Origin: Eutrigla gurnardus
Lineage: Eukaryota; Chordata; Actinopteri; Perciformes; Triglidae
Reading direction: 5' to 3'
Assembly: GCA_963514095.1 (NCBI GenBank)
Contig: OY741276.1
Location: 14,210,959 to 14,274,958, forward strand
DNA length: 64,000 nucleotides
Below, piece after piece: positions 13,569-28,900 of this stretch. Both the position numbers and the translations under genes were made by a program. Position 1 is the stretch's first letter. Each line of letters starts with the position of its first letter. The notes beneath the pieces are model-generated. The model saw nothing but the letters and a program-made list of their open reading frames with translations, made no database searches and had not been told where the DNA came from.

Positions 13569-13983
13569 TTATAACATTATAAACTGTATCTCAACTGGCA
13601 ACATGTAAACTGGCATGTGTACTGGCAACACGCATCCTATTAAATAGCAACTAACAGAAGGGAGTATTTCCAAAATAAAACTCAAAAAACAAATTACCCT
13701 TGACATTCTTATTTCTGACGAATGACGTACAACTTTCATCCTGTTGATTATTCTAACTGAGCTGGCAATAATAAGACATTTCCACTCAGCGATGACGCAA
13801 GTGCAAGGTATTGTAAGGGTGATCTTAACAAGTTAGTTTGAGACATTTGGTAACAGAGTTGCTCACACCGTGTTGTTGCCTTCTCAGGGTTTATTGATTG
13901 GCCCTGACCCGTGCCTCATCTTCTACACGACCAATCAGCAGCCACTGGGGAATTTAGAGCCACCAGCGTCACCGGCTACAATG

Positions 13984-14048
13984 ACACACACACACGCACA
14001 CACACACACACACACACACGCACGCACACACACACAGACACACACACC
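13984..14048. repeat. (CA)n with CG interruptions
   Basis: A CA microsatellite of about 65 bp with CG and GA interruptions. Confidence 0.95.
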
Positions 14049-16934
14049 ATGTGCCAGACATTTGACGAAAGTTTCAGACACTGGGCGCCACATGAGTCAC
14101 TGAGCACAGCCACCACCCAATGTGTGCCAAGACCTGCAAGTTCACCATGTGCAAAATGTGACAGAGGGCAGTGGTTGACTAGCCACTTCCGTCTTGGACT
14201 ATTCCCAACACAGTTTGATCAAAAGTTATCTTTGCACTTTTTTTTTTTTTTTGCAATGTCAAGTGGCTGCGATGGACACTGGAAATAGAATTAGTGTCCC
14301 AGCTAACATGATGAATCCGAAACCTGTGCGGTTTCCTTGGTCTCGGAAAACAGCTGAACGCAGCAACATCAGCCCAGTGTTATTCTGAGCACAGGAAACA
14401 AATATTTACTGGACTCCACAACAGCTCCCCCTCCGCTCCCACTCATTTAACTCTTGAAAGAGTCGATCATTGTGTTCCCATTAATTTCTCTGCACCCATT
14501 TTGTGAACTACTAGGTAACATTTTTTTAAATGCTAGTAGTTACACCTATTTGGGATAGCAAACTAGAATCCCAGGGGTCTTAAAAGCATTTTAACAAGGT
14601 ATTTAAAATGCATACAGATCCAAGGTTATGAAAAATGTCAATTTTATGCTGCCTATCATTGTGTGAGACTTAAGGTAAATCAACTTGAAGGCCTCAATTC
14701 TAACAAATTGCCTGTTTTGATCATAACCGCCAGATCGTGTGCCAACAATTATTAGGGAACCCTAATCACATTTGGAACATATATTAAAAGTACACAGACG
14801 GCAGACAAGATTCAGCATGTGCTGAGCTCCGTAAGTGGAGCAGGGTAGGACACGCAGCTGTGCGTTACTTCCTTGGCAGAGTAACTACCTGCGTGCTACA
14901 CGCTGAGAGAACTTATGAACTAATTAATGGCGGAGAGCGAGTGTTCTATCGGATGTAACATTCAAGTTGCCATCTGGATGTTTGCCACCTGTCGAGGGTG
15001 AGTAAGAACATTGTGTGGCCGGGGAAGATATGCGTCATATATCAAACAAAAAGTCACAGTTGATCTTACTAACTTTGTGCATTTCTATAGTTGAAGAGCA
15101 TTTCTTATCAATCAACCAACCATCTATCCATTTATTGACCGTTTATTAATGAATCCCTTCACCCAGCTATCTCATAAAAAAATCTCATAAAAATACTCAA
15201 AACAACGGCAACATTTTGGAAATGAATTGCGATCGTAGGACTTTGACTTTTTTTTTAATTCACCATGATAATGATGTCACTTCCAGTTTTACAACATACA
15301 GACGGCAAACTGATCTACACTCTGGTATCTACTGACTCATTTTACAGGGGCTTTTCGAGGCTTTACTTTAGATAAAAGTCCTGATCAAGGTGTTGAAGTC
15401 AGAATGTGCTCTGCATAAAAGGCTGTCCTTTCGCCAGCACACAACCAGCAGATACACAAGCCGAGTCTGTTTTCTCTGAGCGAGGGGCGAAGGAGACATG
15501 TGCACGAGTCGTCAAGCAGACAGACGGAGTCCTCTGATAGAGATCAGAAGCGAGACGAAAGCAGGAACAACAGTGATTATTATTAGATTTTAAAACTTCA
15601 GGTTTATAATGCAGACGTCCAATAAAAGCGGTGGGAACTGATGTGTCACTTCAGGCCCATGAAACATCACGACACTAACCTAGAGTTCACAGGAATCTGT
15701 TTTTCCTTTGTCTAAAGTTCTAAGAAGCATCACAGAACTCACTAGGATAACATCAAACAATTCAATGGAAAACGATGGCCTCTCTGGATGGCACCATTTT
15801 AAAGCCTTTTTTTTAAATTTCATTGCTGAAATTCGTTCGTGTAACAACAGCGCCGTAATGTACAGCAGAACAATGATACAGCACTGCTGATCCAGGCGAT
15901 GCTCTGAAAGGCGAGCGAACCTCTACGTGATGACAGCGGGGAAACGTCTGTTTGTATTCGTCACTATTAATGAACGAGGGAGTCAAACAAAATGTCAAAG
16001 CTGAAAGACATCGTGATACCATCACTTCATTAAGATTTCCGTTGGAAACACAAACCGTCACTGACTGACTGTCGGAGCTTTGCTGGGAAGCTCAAAATCA
16101 TTATCGCCGATCCCAAAGATCTTGGCTATTGTTTAAACAGACGTCCTGAATGTGTATTAAACAGAAGAAAGCAGGGGAGCCGCCTGTGATATATTGAAAT
16201 AAGACCGTGCCATTATTTTGTTTATTAGGGTTCAGCCTCTTTTGAGTGCTGTGGGGAAAAACCCAACTACTAACGAGTGCTTAATGATTTAGGACAGTGA
16301 TATTCCAAAAAAAAAAAAATTCTTTGGAGAGTCAGTTCATTAAATGCACAACATCTCTTATCAAATGACTCCCATTAGATTAATCAGGCATTCAGGAAGG
16401 TAATGAGATGCCTCTGAGAACATTAGCCTATCAGCTGAAGATAAGTGTATACAGTTAATTGTTGTGCAACATTTACAGTACGTAAAACCTACTCAGCAGC
16501 AAGGTGAGAGCCTTGAGATAGAGCTCCTTCTCTAGTGTTGTGAGCGGCAGATTACCTCAGAGTGATTGAGTGAAACCGTCACCGCAGGGAGTAAATTAGT
16601 ACATCTTGGATGAGATTCAAATGAACATAAATTACGAAATCAAAGTCAAATTAAATCAAAGTGGATGAAGCATAGTTTGCTGAGTGAGCATTGTTGTGGT
16701 AGTTGGACCCGTTCCAAAACTTGGCAGTGGCTTGCCGGTTGCACAAAGAGCTGTTCATCTTCATTGTTGGGTTGACTGTGCTTTCATCTTTCTTCATTAA
16801 GACCCTTTGGGTCTGTCTGTTCAGACCAGTTGGACTGCACTGAACTACCACAGGGGGATCACCTGCATCTTTGTGATAGATACAAGCGCCGTTGAAACGT
16901 GGGCGCTTTGCGCTTCTGTACAGGATGGATGACA

Positions 16935-17325
16935 ACTTTTACTCAAGCACTGTTCTTAGGTAAAGTACAGGTATTTTAATTTTATATTACTTTATACTTA
17001 ACTCTACTACACTTCGGAGGGAAGTATTGTACCTGTTACTCCACTACGTTTATGCTACCTTTGGTTAATTTGCAGACATAAAGACATAAAAAATAATGAC
17101 ATTAAGTGTGTCAAATCACCAATGGTATAAAAAAGTGCATAAAATTAGCTCAACATTAAACATTGCTTGCATGTGAGTGCTTATTGTATAAAATATAATC
17201 ATAACAGAGCCCATACTGGCTGCATGAGTCCAATGAGTACCTTTACTTTGGTGTTTGACTGTTTGACGTGCAACAGTGATTTTTAAATTGCTGTATTGCT
17301 TTACTAAGTAAAGAGATCCAAACAC
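16935..17325 (+). mobile_element. non-autonomous fish element ('TACTTTTACT' type), copy 1
   Basis: The block opens with TTTTACTCAAGCACTGTTCT and contains TACTTTATACTTAACTCTAC and CTCCACTACGTTTATG. It ends with an antiparallel-type end, ACTAAGTAAAGAGATCCAAACAC. I recognise this layout from memory as a very common teleost interspersed repeat whose two ends both read as variants of 'acttaagtaaa...cttccaccactg'. There is no coding capacity. The boundaries are approximate because the ends are degraded. Confidence 0.6.
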
Positions 17326-19197
17326 TTTTTTTCCCCATTGACGCTTTACGGTGAAGCTACTCCACTGGAGGTGTGAGCATCAACTGTTCGGTGTGCATGT
17401 CAAGTAAACAATCACGGCCCTCAGCACACAGGCATTACTTCAAAAGGCCTCAATTACAAGAGATTATTGCACATAATCGTTTCCGTAAAACATGCCATTG
17501 TCCGGATGTATTCAGTTTTGAGCGGCGATTGTGAGAGTTGGAATGCCATCCTCTTCCATTGTCAGTGACTGACAGTTCATTTCCACAGGTGAGAAAACAG
17601 ATTGTATCCTTCCACAGGCTAGGATTACCAAAGAAAAGAGGAAACAATATCATAAATGTTGTATAGCGGAAAGCCCCTTCTACACAAGAGACACTAAAGG
17701 AGTAATTGGAATAGAGCAGGAAGGAGTAGAGAAAGCTCTTAACACCTTGCTCCATAACTTGGCAAATAAAAGATTCCTGGCCCTTTCCCAAAATAAAAGC
17801 AAAGGACGTGTATCCTGTTTGCGCATCCACATCCTTAGAAAGCCGCAGTCTTCATCTGGAGGCTATGACACAGCAGCTTCTCAAACGCCCAAAATCATTT
17901 GATCCACTTCCAGAGAGTAAGTGCCTGAATCCAATCATCAGAAACACAGTGTTCTGAGAGGATGTCAGCGTCGAGGACTGGTCATGCTGCAGGGTGCAGA
18001 CAATAGGCGAGCAAACCCCACAGGGTCATTCTGGTCATATCACATCAGAGACCTTTAACATTTCACCATTAGCCCAATTAGGTCTTAGTAGGGCTTAGTC
18101 ATATCCCTGGACATTTTGTTCATTCCCTTCCAATCACTGGTTAAACCTGAGGGGCGATGACTACATTAAATGACCGATGGAACACGTCACGGGCAAGGAG
18201 AATGGACGCAAGGCATACAGATTCACTGATCTAACGTAAACTGCTTTTTGGAATTGGTGTTACATAAAAAGGGAGTGGGAAGGATACCGCTTTTTACTAA
18301 CAAATATAAGTTAACACTTTTATGTAGTGCCTGCCTCCAAAACTGCCTCCATTTTGCCAACCAACACCAAAACAGGCCATACTACCAGCCTACAATTCCT
18401 TCATGCTATAATGCAACATCGAACACAGGGGGGGAAATGCTTTAAATGGGTGCTCACGTATCGATGATCAAAAAGGACAAATATGTGGTTTTACAAATAT
18501 GGTACATATGCTATGACCTCAGTTTAGGAGCCAAATTTGACAACAATCTTCACCATTATGATGTCTCTTAATATTTGCACCAAAAACAAACACATCATTA
18601 GGATTTGGATACTGATGTACACCACAGCAACTCAGCAATACTTTGATCGCATTTTAGATGAGGATTGTATGAGTGGGAGCTTAAAATCACCAACCCAAAC
18701 GGTCCCATATGCAATCTTTTTTTTTGGTGAATGTGCAACAAATTCACGCGGTCGCACTCATACGAGTTCATTATCCTCATTATCATCGGTGAAGGAGGAC
18801 ATCAGCTGCTGTCTATTCCATCCCTTCAAAGTCTCACAAGTCAATCAGATGCGTGAGAATTGAGATGATTGAGTGTAGGGAGCGTCAAACTCATGCTCTT
18901 CACAGCCCTGTGCTTGCGAGACCTGTATTTGTGCATGCGAAGCAGAAACGCTCCCTCACAAGGTGGTTTCCTGCTCACTCTGTGCACTCATAACACATGA
19001 ATGCGGCTGCTAGTTACGTGCTAGGGTTGGCTCTAATTAAATTCCATATGAGGTGCCCCTAACTTTAGAAAATGTTCTTTTTAACTGTTACCGTGTTCCA
19101 AAACTGAACCAGTCTATAGCTGATATTTTTTTATGCAAAATTAGGAGGGAAATGTGGAGGCTGATTGGGAAAAAGACACTAGTGTCAAAGAGTAATG

Positions 19198-19966
19198 CCG
19201 GTGGTGGAAGAAGTATTAGGATCTTTTACTTACAAAATACAAATTCTTACTTGAATTAATGTATGCAAGTATATTGTGGTGGAAATCGGTGCACGTCAAT
19301 GAATTACCAGGATTCACCGGCGTTTATAACAAATAATTACAGGTTTAACTATGATACGTCTGTCAACAACTGTCAATAGTTGTGAGGAATTCTTCAACAA
19401 TCTTTTTGCTATGTATGCTTTAGACAATGAAGAATTTCTCACCGCGTTTTCTGTTTCAACTGGATTGGATTGCATTGTTCCGTTGTTTGTGTAGATGGCA
19501 AACTTTGTCCAGAAAGTGGTGTTTGGACCACTCATCAGTGTCTATAGATCCATATTGACTTGCCAGCTGTCCTGGTGTCACAAGATGCATTTTACAACCC
19601 ATGTAACACATGACATGACATAAGCGCAGATTACAGGTAACCTCATGACACTGTGGGATATTATGAGTTAAAACTACTCAAACTACTAATTATACTATAA
19701 TAAACCACTAAATGAAAAATTCCCATCACATATATAATCAAGAAAAGCCTAATTAAATTATAAAAGTGCAGACTATGCAGCCACATGGGCTCTTCAGTTG
19801 TTACATTATAATATATCACAATATTTTGTACTAGAGTGGTTTAATTTACTGTATAACAATATATTGTAATACAGTGCATCCATCTGAAATGAGGTGGAGT
19901 AGACAGTAGCATCAACATTTTACTTAAATACAATACTTAATAAGTGTAGTTAGTTATGTTCTACCA
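19198..19966 (-). mobile_element. non-autonomous fish element ('TACTTTTACT' type), copy 2
   Basis: The left end reads GGTGGTGGAAGAAGTATTAG followed by ATCTTTTACTTAC. The right end contains TGAGGTGGAGTAGACAGTAG, ATTTTACTTAAATACAATAC and TAGTTATGTTCTACC. These ends correspond, in opposite orientation, to those of the copy at 16935-17325. About 590 bp between the ends (19270-19860) is not recognised and may be an expanded or inserted middle. No reading frame of interest lies inside. Confidence 0.55.
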
Positions 19967-22909
19967 AAAAAAGGCGGGACCAACTGAGAAATTCGGTAGC
20001 CCCAGTGTTACCGGAGAAAAAGTCTGTTGCCCTGACAGTTACTTAACATAAAAAGCTTTTTATGGGTAAGCGCTCAAGCTTATAGGTTTGTCACAATTAC
20101 ACTATGTTACTCATGTATTTAATAAAAGACTTGACTTAATAAGACTTGATAATATTTGAAAATGTGGGACATTCACACCAGATTTTGGTCTCTGGAAGTT
20201 TTTGCTCCAATTAATTTAAATTAAAATTTAACTCTTTCAATTGAAAAACAAATAGACAAACGGGATGGGACGCAGCCTTTGGTTTGTAGCTGTAAACACA
20301 TTGATCAAACACGCCGTTGGACCTGGGTTACTTGTCTGCAGCTCTTTTCTTTTTTTTTGCCCGAGCGAGGAGATGTTTGCATATCAGAGTAGGAGTGAAG
20401 TTCAGGTGTAGGCCCTCAGGCTCAACTAATCCTACTTGAAGTGCCCGTCCCATTAGACCGTGTAATCAGGAATGCGCTGCAAAGCAGGTGTGTTAATAAT
20501 GCCTATTAAACAAGCGCCCGTTTACTGCTGTCGGCTTTGGATGCCCGATGTCGGTGATGTCATGACAGACGTGAGATGGGAAGGAGAGAGGCGGTAAGGC
20601 TAGTGAGGAGTATTTTCACAGACCGGCGAGTCCAGACAGAGAAGCAGAGCGAAAATAGCTCAAGGGGCAAACAAGGTAACCTTTTTCAAAAGGCGCTTCA
20701 GGGGGTGTCTGCCAAGTCCCACACAATACTGTCTGCAGTGAATGTCTGTGTTGCAGTTGTACTGCAGTGCAGAACAAAATACCTTAAAACGTGTGAGTGC
20801 ATAATCAGATCGGGTCTACGGGAACAGTCCACAGTTGCTTGCCTGATGGCCAAAATGTCCTATATATTACTTAATAGGTTTCTTGCCAAAAATATAAACT
20901 GTGACATTGCTAAGACCCTTACAACTGGAATTAAATGTGAATATCTGATACACCCCCCTGCTGTGACTCACCTCTTTCCAAAAAGAAAATGATTCAAATG
21001 TAATAATGTAATCACAACAAAAATGGAATAATAAAAGAATAATGTTAGCTGTGCATGCAAACAGATGCGAACCCTGTCATTACTTCTGATTGGTACCCAC
21101 CAACTGTATTCCACTTCTGACACTTCATTTTTTGTCTTTACTACCGTGTACAATTTTTACCCTGATGATCAGTAGTTTTTATCACCTATAATGACACACA
21201 GGACGGATCAAGGAAACTTGAACCCATGTCATGAGATTATAATGAACGCATATAGGAACGCAGAGCCTCGGCTCCCCTGCAGGTGCCCGGGATTAAGCCA
21301 GGCACATAAACATGTTGCACTAAGGTCATGGACATCTCGTTGTGTTTATGACATCATAACCCCAGAATAAGCCATGAACGACTAGTACGGTGCTATAATC
21401 AGCTCTCCTACATGGTAACTGCGGTTAAGAATAAGGCCCAGAGGATAACGCTGCGCAATTCGCTTGAAAGATGAGCACATCCATTCTAAGATGTCTCCGT
21501 GATTCACGGGGAAGGGCCCTGTTGTTGACGGGGGGGCTAAGGCAAGTCTGGACACACCTACGCCAGCCGGGACATCCCCATTAAGGGGCCACTTGGTTCT
21601 AAAAGTGGAGAGGGGTGGGGCATGGGGATCAAATGGCCAGTGTTTACAAGGTTTTTGGTAACATAGATAAGAACTCAAGGGACAAGAAAGTCTGACGTGA
21701 TGACATAAAAGAAAATAAGATGGAAATGTGGCATGTGGGCTCCCCTGTATTTTGGTTCACCTTGATTATCTTCTCTGTTGATAGTGTTTTAGGTTTAGGC
21801 TAAGCAAATTAAGAGGTTGTTTAACCACACGAGCGCAAGCACCGAAATAACCAAGGGTCACGCACTTGTTGAGCATTCGACATTGTTCAAAAAGCAAAAT
21901 ATAAACAAAAAAAAGCCCAAAAATGACTGAAGTGAATGATGTGTGGAAGTAGAGGCGGTGGATTTAAGTGCTACAAAGTGACTGGCCGTGCCCTCTCTTT
22001 GTGTCCTAAGACCAGAGTGCATCCTCTATGAGTCTCCTGGTGTGCTCAGGACTCATTCATGGGTAATGTACCAGACAGAGCAGATTACTCCCCTTCCTTC
22101 ATTCTTGCCGCTCGGCCAACGGTACACCCTGGTCGTACCTTTTTGCCCACTTTCTCTGTTGTCCTGTTTGTCAAGTTGACAGACACCTAAGTAGTATGTT
22201 GGTGTTTCAGTCGGGAGAGCTATACGTTGTCACCAGAGCCTACGCATTTTTTAACCGTTATCAAACTCACTTTTCGCTTGAGGCCCAGGTCAATCCAAAC
22301 TTAAATAAAACCGGATAGAATGAGATTTTCGGTGAGTTTTTCCATAACATCCACTCAATGTTCCCCTGAGCGCCCATATTCGACGAAAAGGATTGTTTGA
22401 TGTGATGGATACAACTGGATCTCTGAGTGATTGCTATAAGCGACTTGGGTTTCCTTCAAGTCCTTCAAGAGCAACCTGAAGATTTCCGCATTGGTTCTGC
22501 ACTGTGAGCAATGCCGAGACCCTATGCAGTGTTTACATACTCCTACTCATCCGTCTCGCACACAACGGTGACGGAGGACTGTTGGGCAATGAGGCATTCA
22601 CGTCTAGTCCATGGCCTATTTGTCTCCAATGAGCAGTGCCTAAATGCAAATAGCTGAACAAACTGCATTCAGTACTTGTTTTTTGAGTCACTGAGGTAAG
22701 AAATATCACTGCTGTAAAAATGGGGGGGAAATAAAATGGGTCTTGTGTAGATGTTAATATAATAACTTTTAAAAAGTAATGATACAGGATTTATTTAGTT
22801 TTTAGTTTTTCCTGAAAAATAACGAGGAATTTATGTATGAAAAATATGCATGCACTAGCATGTTTACATAATATGTATGCTATATAATATGCTATATAAG
22901 GCCAAGCCA

Positions 22910-22925
22910 AAAAAAAAAAAAAAAA
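22910..22925. repeat. poly-A run
   Basis: A homopolymer A run of about 16 bases in AT-rich DNA. The preceding sequence does not look like a retroposon body to me. Confidence 0.7.
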
Positions 22926-25900
22926 TATGAGTGTTATAAATGTATACATTTTTCATCACTTTCTATTATGCCATGAGGAAAATGTAGCTAAACAATGTTG
23001 AGAACTAGAAAATGATGTATACATAATCAAAGTTATGCAATACTCATAACCTCATTGAAATATTTTTCCCTTTTTAAAATATAATCTACAATAAGCAAAA
23101 TTGATGGGCAGTGGCTGCTTCATGGATTTAAGATTACTGTATCTTTAGTATTAATATCAGGATGTACAGTCTAGATGTATCTAAAATATACATATACAAT
23201 ATGATATGAACTACTGACAGATTTATCCAGAATTTTCAATTAAGCAAAAATAACTACTAACCAGTCATGTGATAATGACAGCAGACATTCTAGCATAGCA
23301 TGCAACGCAGGCTTTAAGATCTGGAGTCACTGTTCCGAGCTTTAGACGCTGTAAACTTTACAACAAAAACTTGCAGAAGCATTATACAGAGTTTTTCAAT
23401 GACATAAGCATCAAACAAGAAACAATGTTTTAGCAAGAAAGAAGCGTGAGAAACATTAAAGTCGATGGCGAAGCAAATTGTATCGTTCAATGGTCAGAGG
23501 TTAAAAATGTTTGATTTTGTGCTGAGTGAACAGTTTGATTGTCGCTACATCTAATCATGAAAAACCTGCAGGTCTAATGAAATCATAATACAAGAAACAT
23601 CGTATCAGACCGTCCCTTCGCCAATGACTTAGACATTGGCATTGTCACAAACTCTGGCTGAGAGATAGCAAAAGAAAGGGGAAGCTGGCATACGAGTAAG
23701 GTCCACAGGTTTGGCATCCAGTGGGGGCTGGCAGAAACACAGCTAAAGATGGCTGAGTGCATTCCCAGCCTTGGCTAAACAAATGGAACTGTTGTATGGG
23801 TTCAGAGGAGCTGGCCCTCAGAAAGGACACCGCGGGAGGGAGGTGGCGGGGTGGGCAGGCCAGGCGGGGACAGACGAGGACACTAGAGCAGGGTGGCAGG
23901 GTTGCATGGCTCGCACCGCCCACATCAGCTCCAACAAACAGCATCGAACTGTTCCCAGAGGACAAAGTTTGTGGAGGAGAAAAAAAAGGGTCAATCTCTG
24001 TGAAAGTCACCATTTAAATACTAAAGATGTTGTACTGTATATGATGAATATTGTTTGTCCTGCATCAGAGAATGAAAGAGGTAGAAATGCCACAATCCAC
24101 TGCATGTTGCTTTCTTTAGGGATTTAATACTGAGCATTTGCCATCAAAGAGGTTATTTTGTTGATATTTTCTGAATGAAAGTGACTCCGTTTGGCGAATC
24201 AGCTGAGTTAAAGACGTGGTGAAGTTTAGACATTCAACCTTAAATTATCTGTTGGGGTAATAATGCCATAATTTCTCTCGACTTCTTTTGACTCTGCTCC
24301 CAAGCACTTTCAGAGGGTAATCCAGATCACAGGAAGCTGCGGAGGAGCGTCTCGTGTGGCCCAGACAGCCCAGGGGACTCGTCTATCACCTGGCGCGATT
24401 ACAATGCGAATCCGAGCTGGAACAGTGAAGCTCTCAATGCAGCACACACTGCAAACAGCGACGACGAGGCCTTGAGATGTGTGTGGGAGTGACTTAGGAG
24501 AAAAAGATTGATGCTGCTGGCTGAATTTAAGTAGCAGTCTAGGAAGGAGGAAGACTGCTGAAGGTTGGCAGTCACTTTCCCTCGTCAGCTGCTCAGATCG
24601 TCTCTACTTTGGACCTTTTTGCTAAACTCAGTAATTCAGTTTTTTTTAAGCATTCACATCTTAAGAGTTGTGAAGACGAAGAGAAGTACAGCAGACACAC
24701 AATGGCTTCAAATATATCAGCCTTGTTCAAACAATAACACAACCACACATTAATTCTGTTCGTCTTTGCCGTGTAATGTCATGTGAAAACTGAGACGCGG
24801 TCACAACGCGGACAGCATGCAGACGACGTAACACTTAAGTCAAAAGCGTAAACACACATGGCATGGTTGGATTAATGATTATACAAATAGCATATCCAGA
24901 CGCGTATTTTTGTCCCAAGGGCGTGTGGGGTCCATGTGTACTGGCTGGATGAAAATAAAACAAAACAAAGAAAAAAAACACCCGAGTAGACCACACTGAA
25001 TATATTTCTAAATATAGGAACATCGATAATTATTTGCTTGCTTTGACAATGCTTTTGCTTTGCAAAACTAACATGATGCAGACCTACCCAGCCTACTCAC
25101 CGAGTGGAAACAACGGGAGAACCGGTAAATGACATACACACTGTAAGTAGAGAGCGGTCAGTACGGTTCAGCAACCCCTTCAGCACGATATGCTGTCTCA
25201 CTCTCACTCACAATGTTTGAGATAATGCTGCAACTTTAATCATACCCAGACAGGCTTGTGGCGCTACGACGCTTGGCGTCCAAATCCAGTCGGTCACATC
25301 CCCATTTTTGGTCGATGTTTTTCCAGAGCTGGCCATCTTGCATGAAAATAAAAGAATGTTGTTTTTTTTTAAACAAAGAATGAAAACCATCAAGTTCCAC
25401 TGATATTTGGAGAGAAGGCCAAGACATTAACTTCTGCACCAAATTCATCTCATTTCGTTCTTTGCGCTAATCTGCTTATTATTATTTTGATGCTGTTACT
25501 TTAACGATTTGGTGTGTTTAAACAAACAGGTGTTGAATAATCTTTTATGATGTTTGAAATAATTCAGAAAAAATCAGACTGTTTCACATGCATGTGTCCA
25601 ATTTTGGGTTACATCATAGAACACTGCAGGGGGAGGGGGGGTGTAAAGCAATGTGCTAATGTTATGTTTCGCATTTACCAGAAAACGTATTGCCATTTTT
25701 GGTCATTGGGATTGAATGTTAAAATAGTTTCACAAGAAATCTATTCAAAGTAGAGTGCTGCAGGGGTGATGCATTATTGTAGGCCAAGCAAGTTAGCACT
25801 GCACTGGTTCCCTCAACAAAAAGTTATTCCAGCGTGAACGTAAGGGGCAGAACTCGGCAAAAGCTTCAAAACTCATGACATGGGTACCTGAGGTATTTTA

Positions 25901-28900
25901 TATCATAGAACAAAATCTTAAAATTGTTCAAGCTTGTATTAAGCGCAGACTGACAGACATCTGGCGTCAAACCAAATACCCAATAAAAAAAAGCTATTGA
26001 CTTTGAGAAGGGAAACGAAATTGCAAGAATGCTAACTCCTTTTGTAATTTAGGACTATATAGAAGATATATTCAAATATAAAATCGTTCAGCAACTTGCT
26101 TTTAAAACAGAGGTACTAATACACTGTTGAGCATAACTGCTGACTAGGTAAGTCACTGGAAATGTAAGAGCATACAAAACCCCACAATCAATGATTCTAA
26201 GTGCCTCAAATCTCACTGACACGTGTCCCCGCTGTGTGGCACGATTACAGTACAATACTGTGTGTTCACACGGCTTAATGAGTCCCGAAAGTGTGCAGTC
26301 TGCTGACACACATGCACACGAGCCTTAACATCAGTTCGCTTCCCCACCCAACATCGTGAAGCACCTACTTCTCCCCCTTTGATAGCTATAACAGGTGAAG
26401 CCATATGCTGTTTACATGAAAGACAATGCCTGCTAATGAAGCTGAGCACCTCCCTCGGTCCCCACCTCCCACTTGGCAGGGATACAAAATTCCACCTGGA
26501 TGGTCTTCAACGATGTGCCAAGAGGATATCACAGCAGCTCCATATCCTCTGTGTGACAGTGTAATTCCCTCTGCCCTGCAGCGATGTCTGCAAAACTCAG
26601 ACAGTTTACATGTTCATGTAGCTACATTGCGCTGAGGAAGAGTGACTTGCCAAGTATTCTGTGTATTCATTTGATTCCTGGCACACACCTCTCCAACGTG
26701 AGCTGTCACAGGTGTAGCAAAGTCAAAGGAGGAGGCGCATTTGATCTTTCCATCAGTTCAGCGTACGGCAACCAAACCCCCAAAGCTCCTGAATTATTGT
26801 TGAGTCTTCTGCTTTGTTACATTTTAATATATATAGTCTTTGCTGTTTGAGTTTTTGGGAAAATTCCTCATAATTCTTTATGCAGGGCAGCACAGTAATG
26901 ACAGTATTATGTGGATGAATGCATATGGAGTACAGGGATGTATCAAATTCCAGACATTCAACCCAGGTATGCAGAATAAATCTGCTATAATTAGGTAATA
27001 TTGTATTTCACACTCGATTACAGTACAAAGGGGAATAGAAAAATACATTTCAATCACTTAGGTTCGATATTTAATTAAATCCTCCATAATCTAAGCCAAA
27101 ACCTCAGATAACTGACAGTTGAGGTTTATTTAATCTATGATGAAATGTAACATGTTTTCAATCATATACTGTACAGTGAGCCACACCAAAACCATCTGGA
27201 TAAGGGCCAGTATATTACAGTAATGCCACCGACGTCGCAGGAGTTGTACATGAAAAGAGAGATAAACTAAATACACGTTCAAAAGGCAGACTGCTTAAAT
27301 TGTTCGACCCGGGAGAGGTCTGACATCTGAGTGTATTAAAAACTTAAAGACTTCATGATTTCCATGCGAGTCATCCCAACTCAGTGGAGTTACTTATTAT
27401 TTGGGGGTTCGGGGCTGCCCCCTATCGGGAAAGTCGGGAGTAATCCAGGCCCAGAATGTCTGTGTGGCTGAAGAGAACTAATGAGAAAAAAGGAAGTGCG
27501 TGCATGTGTGTGTTTGGCACTGTAACTCGCAAAGCCAGCATGCAATCAGGTTACCTAACAAGAGACAAAAACGTCCCAGCTCACCTGACGTGACAAGCTG
27601 CAGCGTGAGTCATGAAACCACTGACCCTTACATTTCAGGCATGCATTACATGTTTAAATATTGCATATTATTCATATACCGTTAGGAGATGATTGGATGA
27701 TGAACAGTGTGGATGCACATGTGCAGTGGATGTATCACAAATGGGCTATGCACAAAGTTCAGAATGCATGCATTAAAACTTTTAATGTGATTTTTAATCT
27801 TTTGTTTGCAGTGTCCGGCTGTAATAAAGGTGAATGTCCTGACATATGACAAAATTACAAATTGCACTTCTCATCTGAGTGTTATTAACTTGAATTTAAA
27901 AATGCAGTCGTCTTATCTTTTGAACATCTACAGGGTCTCTCTGAGACCCGAGTTTGTTTCCCTGTCGTGTCTACTATTCTTAACGGGAAACTGAATGTCT
28001 TCGGTCAAGACTTGGTCTCTACAAACACCTCGGTCAGACAAACTCCCCCCAAGCTCCACCCCAAGCTAAGGCTATCAGACAACTAAAGCTGCAACAGTAA
28101 AATGACCTGGTGACTGTTAAAGCCCTTGGGAGAGTTTCTGTCTGGTTTGGGCTCATCTATCAGTCCTGAGACTGGATTATATATACTCTACTGTCTTCCA
28201 CAGACCAAAGCCTAGGACTGGCTTCAGACAAACACAACTCAGGCCGACGGCCAGGCCAGGTTTTATACGTGTTAAGTTCATATTATATGAATAACTAACA
28301 AATGGAAAAATGACAGCCTGCGTTTTAAGGATAAATGATTAGTTTCCGACACAAACTGTAATAATGTCATCTTTCATCTCCAGAGACTGATGTCTGGGAA
28401 GACCCAGTGGGCACATCCCGTCTCCTGTCCCCTTTCCTTTCCACACACAGACTGGCCACGCCACTGTGGTCCTGCCCTCTTGGCCTGCAGGTCAACAGAC
28501 GTGCCGATTACCCACAAGTCCTTGACACAAGACAAATCTGAGCGCTTTCATCTGTGTTGGTGGGTCGCCCCTCAAAGCCTTGTTACAGGATTGGCGTTCA
28601 CCAATTAGCACAATTAGCTTTTGGCAAGCCGCCGCTGGCGTCACATGGCACAAGCTTTGTACTGATGGTACCTGACAAGCTTGCTGATCAGTCATGTCTA
28701 CCATCACAGGGGGTGAGCTGGTTGCAGGACAGACAGGGGAATAAAAGGTAATTTGAAAACAAATGCACGCGGGTGTATGTACACACGCCGCTGAACCACA
28801 GAAAGTAAGCCATTTATCACTCAAGAATAATTTAAATTACGCAGCAGTAGTGCAGTTAAGTTTATCATTAGTCATAGTTCTGAATCACCCTTTATGATTA

